A DNA stretch of 64,000 bases. It comes from VGCC01 sp044375955 (GTDB taxonomy: Bacteria > Actinomycetota > Actinomycetes > S36-B12). The position numbers and the translations under genes were made by a program. Positions 61,305 through 64,000 of this stretch are shown piece by piece (position 1 is the stretch's first letter; each line of letters opens with the position of its first letter). The DNA is taken from contig JBILLS010000002.1 in NCBI GenBank assembly GCA_044375955.1, forward strand, positions 1 to 64,000, read 5' to 3'. The notes below the pieces were generated by a model. It did not search any database. It was not told the origin of the DNA and saw only the letters and a list, made by a program, of their open reading frames with translations.

Positions 61305-62126
61305 CTACCAGATGGACCATCCGCCGTCGACCATTAACTCCTGACCGGTAATCCACGCACCCGCGTCACTCGAAAGCAGGGCGACCGCGCCCTTGACGTT
61401 CTCCGGAACGCCGGTGCGCTGCAGGGCGTTCATGGTGCGGAAGATCTCCACCTGCGCCGGGTCCGTCGCCGGTGGCGGAATCTGGCCAAGACAAATGCAG
61501 TTGACCGTGACACCGGACCCGCCGAACTCGGCGGCCAGGGCCCGGGTGAGATTGAGAACCCCGGCTTTCGAGGCCAGATACGGCGCCCCAGACCGCTGGA
61601 ATGCGGGCGTATAGGTGCGGGGGTTCATCGCGAGCCGGGAACCGATCGATCCGACGGTGATGATCGAGCCACGATGCGCGGGCAGCATCACCTTCGCCGC
61701 CTCCTGGGCGCAGATATAGGTGCTGACGAGGTTCATCTCGAACGCCGCGTAGAACTCATCCAGTGGAGCATCCGGTGGATGGCGTGTGGTGCGGTGGCCA
61801 CCGGCGTTGGCCACCATGACGTCGAGCCGGCCGTGATCGGCCATCACGCGGGCGACGACGTCGCGGACCTGATCCTCCTTCGTCGCGTCACACCCGAGCC
61901 CGGTGACGTCGAGCCCGCGTTGACGGAAGTCCGCGGCGACCTCCTCGCAGAGTTCACTGCGCCGGGAGGCGATGTAGACGCTCGCACCGAGTTCGGCCAG
62001 GGACTCCGCGAATGCCCTCCCCAGGTGTGTTCCTCCACCGGTGACGATCGCGGTGCGCCCGGTGAGGTCCAGGAGGTCCTGAATCGGGCGATGGCTCGTG
62101 CTGGGTCCTGGGGTGGCAGCTGTCAT
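61305..62126 (-). CDS. Classical short-chain dehydrogenase/reductase
   Basis: A 273-residue classical SDR. T-G-G-G-T-H-L-G (29-36) is the NAD(P) loop, N-A-G-G (107-110) follows, S160 and Y183-x3-K187 are the catalytic residues, and the last third has the usual G-W-S-I-W end. It resembles gluconate or glucose 5-dehydrogenase-type enzymes. The open frame reaches 62675, but its front part is unlike SDRs and is antisense to the neighbouring gene. ATG 62126 gives the normal family length. The substrate is unknown. Confidence 0.84.
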   Translation of the reverse strand: MTAATPGPSTSHRPIQDLLDLTGRTAIVTGGGTHLGRAFAESLAELGASVYIASRRSELCEEVAADFRQRGLDVTGLGCDATKEDQVRDVVARVMADHGRLDVMVANAGGHRTTRHPPDAPLDEFYAAFEMNLVSTYICAQEAAKVMLPAHRGSIITVGSIGSRLAMNPRTYTPAFQRSGAPYLASKAGVLNLTRALAAEFGGSGVTVNCICLGQIPPPATDPAQVEIFRTMNALQRTGVPENVKGAVALLSSDAGAWITGQELMVDGGWSIW

Positions 62127-62200
62127 ACAGGAAGTCTGGCACCGGACGTTGCCGTGCGGAGGGGATTCGTGGTGAGTGGAGTGGCGGCCATCGGAGTCGG

Positions 62201-63622
62201 TCAGGAGTTGAAACCGAGGCCGAACCTGTCGAGGGTGCGCAGCCAGGCACCGCGATGTCCGGTGGCGTCCTCGCGCGCCAGTTGCGCGCGAGTGAACTGG
62301 ATGAGCGGGTAGCGGAAGGGTTCCGGCGGGAACGGGAACGGCTTGCGCCGCACCAGGGTGAGCGCGGTGCGTTCGGTGCGGCAGTTGTCGAGTAGATCGA
62401 GCATCGTCAGGGCACCGAACCGGGAGGAGGCGGTGCCGAGGCCGGTATAGCCGACGGCGTAGGCGAGCTGCCCGTCCATCGCGGTGCCGATCGCGGGAGT
62501 GAACCGGCTCGTCGAGTCGATCAGGCCGGCCCACTTGTGGGTGAAGCGCAGTCCCTCGAGTTGCGGGAACGTCGCGAAGAACTGCGTGGCCAAGAGTGCG
62601 TGGCTGGCATCCCGGTGCTCGAGGGCCGGATCGGTGCGGTTGCCGCGGTGATAGATCGCGTCGTAGCCACCCCACAGGATGCGGTTGTCCGGGGTGCGGC
62701 GGTAGTAGTGGAACTGATTGCCGATGTCGGTGAGCCCCTGGTTCTCGCGCCAGCCGATGTCGTCGAGTTGACGGTCGGTGAGTGGCTCGGTGACGAGAAC
62801 GTGGTCGAAGATCGGGAGGACGCGGTAGCGCAGGCGTCGCAGCAGTGGCGTGAACGCGTTGGTGGCGAGCACTGCGTGGCGTGCGGTGATCGTGGTGATC
62901 GGTGTGGTGGCGGTGATGGTTCGTGTGTTGGTGGTGCGGTGCAGGGCGGTGATCGGTGTGTTCTCGTGGATGCGGACACCGAGTGCGTGGGCGGTGCGCG
63001 CGAGTCCCCAGGCGAGGCGTGCGGGATCCATCAGTCCGCTACCGGTGCGCACCCGCAGGCCACCGAGGTAGGTGGGTGAGTGCACATCGGCGCGCATCGC
63101 GCCCTGGTCGAGGAGTTCGGCGTCCTCATCCCACCGTCGGTGAATCTCGAGCATCGGGCGTAGGGATCGCTGCGCGTGCGGTGTGGTCGCGATGGCCGTC
63201 TTGCCCACCAGTTGTAGGTCTGCATCGATGTGGTGCTCGCGGGTGAATGCGACGATCTCGGCCAGGTTCTGCCGGCCCAGGTGGACGAGTCGGTCCATCT
63301 CGGTGGGCCAGAGCGCTTCGCCATGGGCCAGCCCGTGGGTCAGCGAGGCGGAGATGAAACCGCCGTTGCGCCCCGACCCACCGTGCGCGATGGTGCTCGC
63401 GTCGATGAGCAGCACGTCGCGCTCGGGGTTGTGTTGTTTGGCGCAGATCGCTGTCCAGAGGCCGGTGAAGCCCGCTCCGATGATGAGCAGGTCCGCGGTG
63501 GTCGGTGCCTCCAGTGGCGGGTGCGGGGTGGGTCGGTCCGGGCGGTCGGTCCAGAACGGCGTGTGGACGACGTCGGCGAGGGACGCGCGGATCCGGCTGT
63601 CACCGGGGGTGAGGACGCTCAT
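62201..63622 (-). CDS. FAD-dependent amine oxidase/dehydrogenase, PuuB/DAO family
   Basis: A 473-residue flavoprotein of the D-amino-acid oxidase group. L-L-I-I-G-A-G-F-T-G-L-W (about 45-56) is the FAD-binding loop. G-G-S-G-R-N-G-G-F follows, as in gamma-glutamylputrescine oxidase and related enzymes. The C-terminal G-Y-T-G-L-G-T-A closes the FAD site. It would oxidise an amine, with the polyamine ABC ATPase gene next to it supporting polyamine degradation. ATG 63622 overlaps the stop of that ABC gene by 4 bases. Confidence 0.82.
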   Translation of the reverse strand: MSVLTPGDSRIRASLADVVHTPFWTDRPDRPTPHPPLEAPTTADLLIIGAGFTGLWTAICAKQHNPERDVLLIDASTIAHGGSGRNGGFISASLTHGLAHGEALWPTEMDRLVHLGRQNLAEIVAFTREHHIDADLQLVGKTAIATTPHAQRSLRPMLEIHRRWDEDAELLDQGAMRADVHSPTYLGGLRVRTGSGLMDPARLAWGLARTAHALGVRIHENTPITALHRTTNTRTITATTPITTITARHAVLATNAFTPLLRRLRYRVLPIFDHVLVTEPLTDRQLDDIGWRENQGLTDIGNQFHYYRRTPDNRILWGGYDAIYHRGNRTDPALEHRDASHALLATQFFATFPQLEGLRFTHKWAGLIDSTSRFTPAIGTAMDGQLAYAVGYTGLGTASSRFGALTMLDLLDNCRTERTALTLVRRKPFPFPPEPFRYPLIQFTRAQLAREDATGHRGAWLRTLDRFGLGFNS

Positions 63623-64000
63623 GAGGGAATCAGCACCGCGCCGGAGGCATCCCAGGTGATCCCCACCTCCGCGCCCGCGTGGACGGTCGGTGCGCCCGCA
63701 TGCGAGGCGATCACGGGTGCGTCCAGGCCCGGGACGGTGATGGAGGTGGTGGACGACCCGCCGTAGAAGTGCGTCTCCACCACGGTCCCGCGCAGGGGTG
63801 TGGTGGTGGGATCGGTGCGCAGGGTGACGTTCTCCGGCCGGATGAGCAGGACGGCGGCGCCGGTGATGCTGCTGGCGGGCGCGGGCAACCGCGTGCCGAG
63901 CGCCTCGAATCCCGATGCAGTGGCTGTCCCGCAGATGAGCGTTCCAGAACCGATGAAGTCCGCGACGAACACGTTGGCCGGTTTGGAGTAGAGGGTGATC
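63619..64000 (-). CDS. Spermidine/putrescine-type ABC transporter ATPase, C-terminal part
   Basis: The gene enters from the right edge; 126 codons are visible. The upstream residues Y-S-K-P-A-N-V-F-V-A-D-F-I-G-S mark the end of the ATPase domain of PotA/FbpC-like proteins. The rest (I-R-P-E-N-V-T-L and F-Y-G-G-S-S-T-T) is a TOBE domain, which binds substrate signals. Its stop overlaps the start of the PuuB-like gene. Together they suggest uptake and breakdown of polyamines or an amino compound. The ATPase motifs lie outside the window. Confidence 0.8.
   Translation of the reverse strand, partial: ITLYSKPANVFVADFIGSGTLICGTATASGFEALGTRLPAPASSITGAAVLLIRPENVTLRTDPTTTPLRGTVVETHFYGGSSTTSITVPGLDAPVIASHAGAPTVHAGAEVGITWDASGAVLIPS

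Overview
The window looks like the chromosome of an actinobacterium. GTG and TTG starts are frequent, genes are packed with ATGA, GTGA and TGATG overlaps, several genes appear to have leaderless promoters (TANNNT six bases before the start codon), and the right half is clearly GC-rich. I cannot place it below phylum level from the sequence. There are no rRNA or tRNA genes, CRISPR arrays or recognisable complete insertion sequences. Most of the window is a surface-polysaccharide region: glycosyltransferases, sugar-nucleotide enzymes, two ABC-type exporters, methyl- and acyltransferases, and nine large polytopic membrane proteins that resemble GT-C glycosyltransferases.

Left part (1-34.9 kb, visibly lower GC). 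It opens with family 2 and 25-like glycosyltransferases around an ABC exporter, then an inverting UDP-GlcNAc 4,6-dehydratase (PseB type) and another GT2. A frameshifted membrane protein follows, then a rearrangement scar where two truncated genes abut at about 8255. The best-defined block is 8.5-14.6 kb: two DegT aminotransferases, an epimerase and WbpD, WbpE, WbpB and WbpA homologues, a complete set to convert UDP-GlcNAc to UDP-2,3-diacetamido-2,3-dideoxy-glucuronic acid. An asparagine-synthase-type amidotransferase nearby could amidate a uronic acid. From 17 to 27 kb come GT4 and GT8 enzymes, a second ABC exporter paralogous to the first, three methyltransferases and a stretch of decayed coding sequence. 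From 27 to 34.9 kb lie three large membrane proteins and an OafA-type acyltransferase broken by a stop codon and a frameshift.

Middle (35-38.2 kb). A tight operon encodes glucose-1-phosphate cytidylyltransferase, CDP-glucose 4,6-dehydratase, an RmlC-like 3,5-epimerase and a GT61 protein whose C-terminus appears frameshifted. The 3-deoxygenase RfbH is absent, so a CDP-6-deoxyhexose rather than a 3,6-dideoxyhexose is the likely product.

Right part (38.2-57.5 kb, higher GC). It holds two SDR enzymes, GT2 and GT4 enzymes, an atypical NeuB-family synthase, a WecG/TagA-type transferase, five membrane proteins, a glutamate-1-semialdehyde-aminomutase-like aminotransferase, a small secreted protein and an aldo/keto reductase. 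The NeuB-type synthase, the aminotransferase and the reductase, possibly with PseB, may belong to an undescribed nonulosonate-like sugar pathway; no CMP-sugar synthetase is visible.

Right end (57.5-64 kb). This looks like ordinary chromosome: a secreted FN3 protein with a cysteine-rich repeat tail, an FAD-linked hydroxyacid dehydrogenase, a CruF-like carotenoid hydratase, an SDR, a PuuB-like amine oxidase and the end of a PotA-like ABC ATPase.
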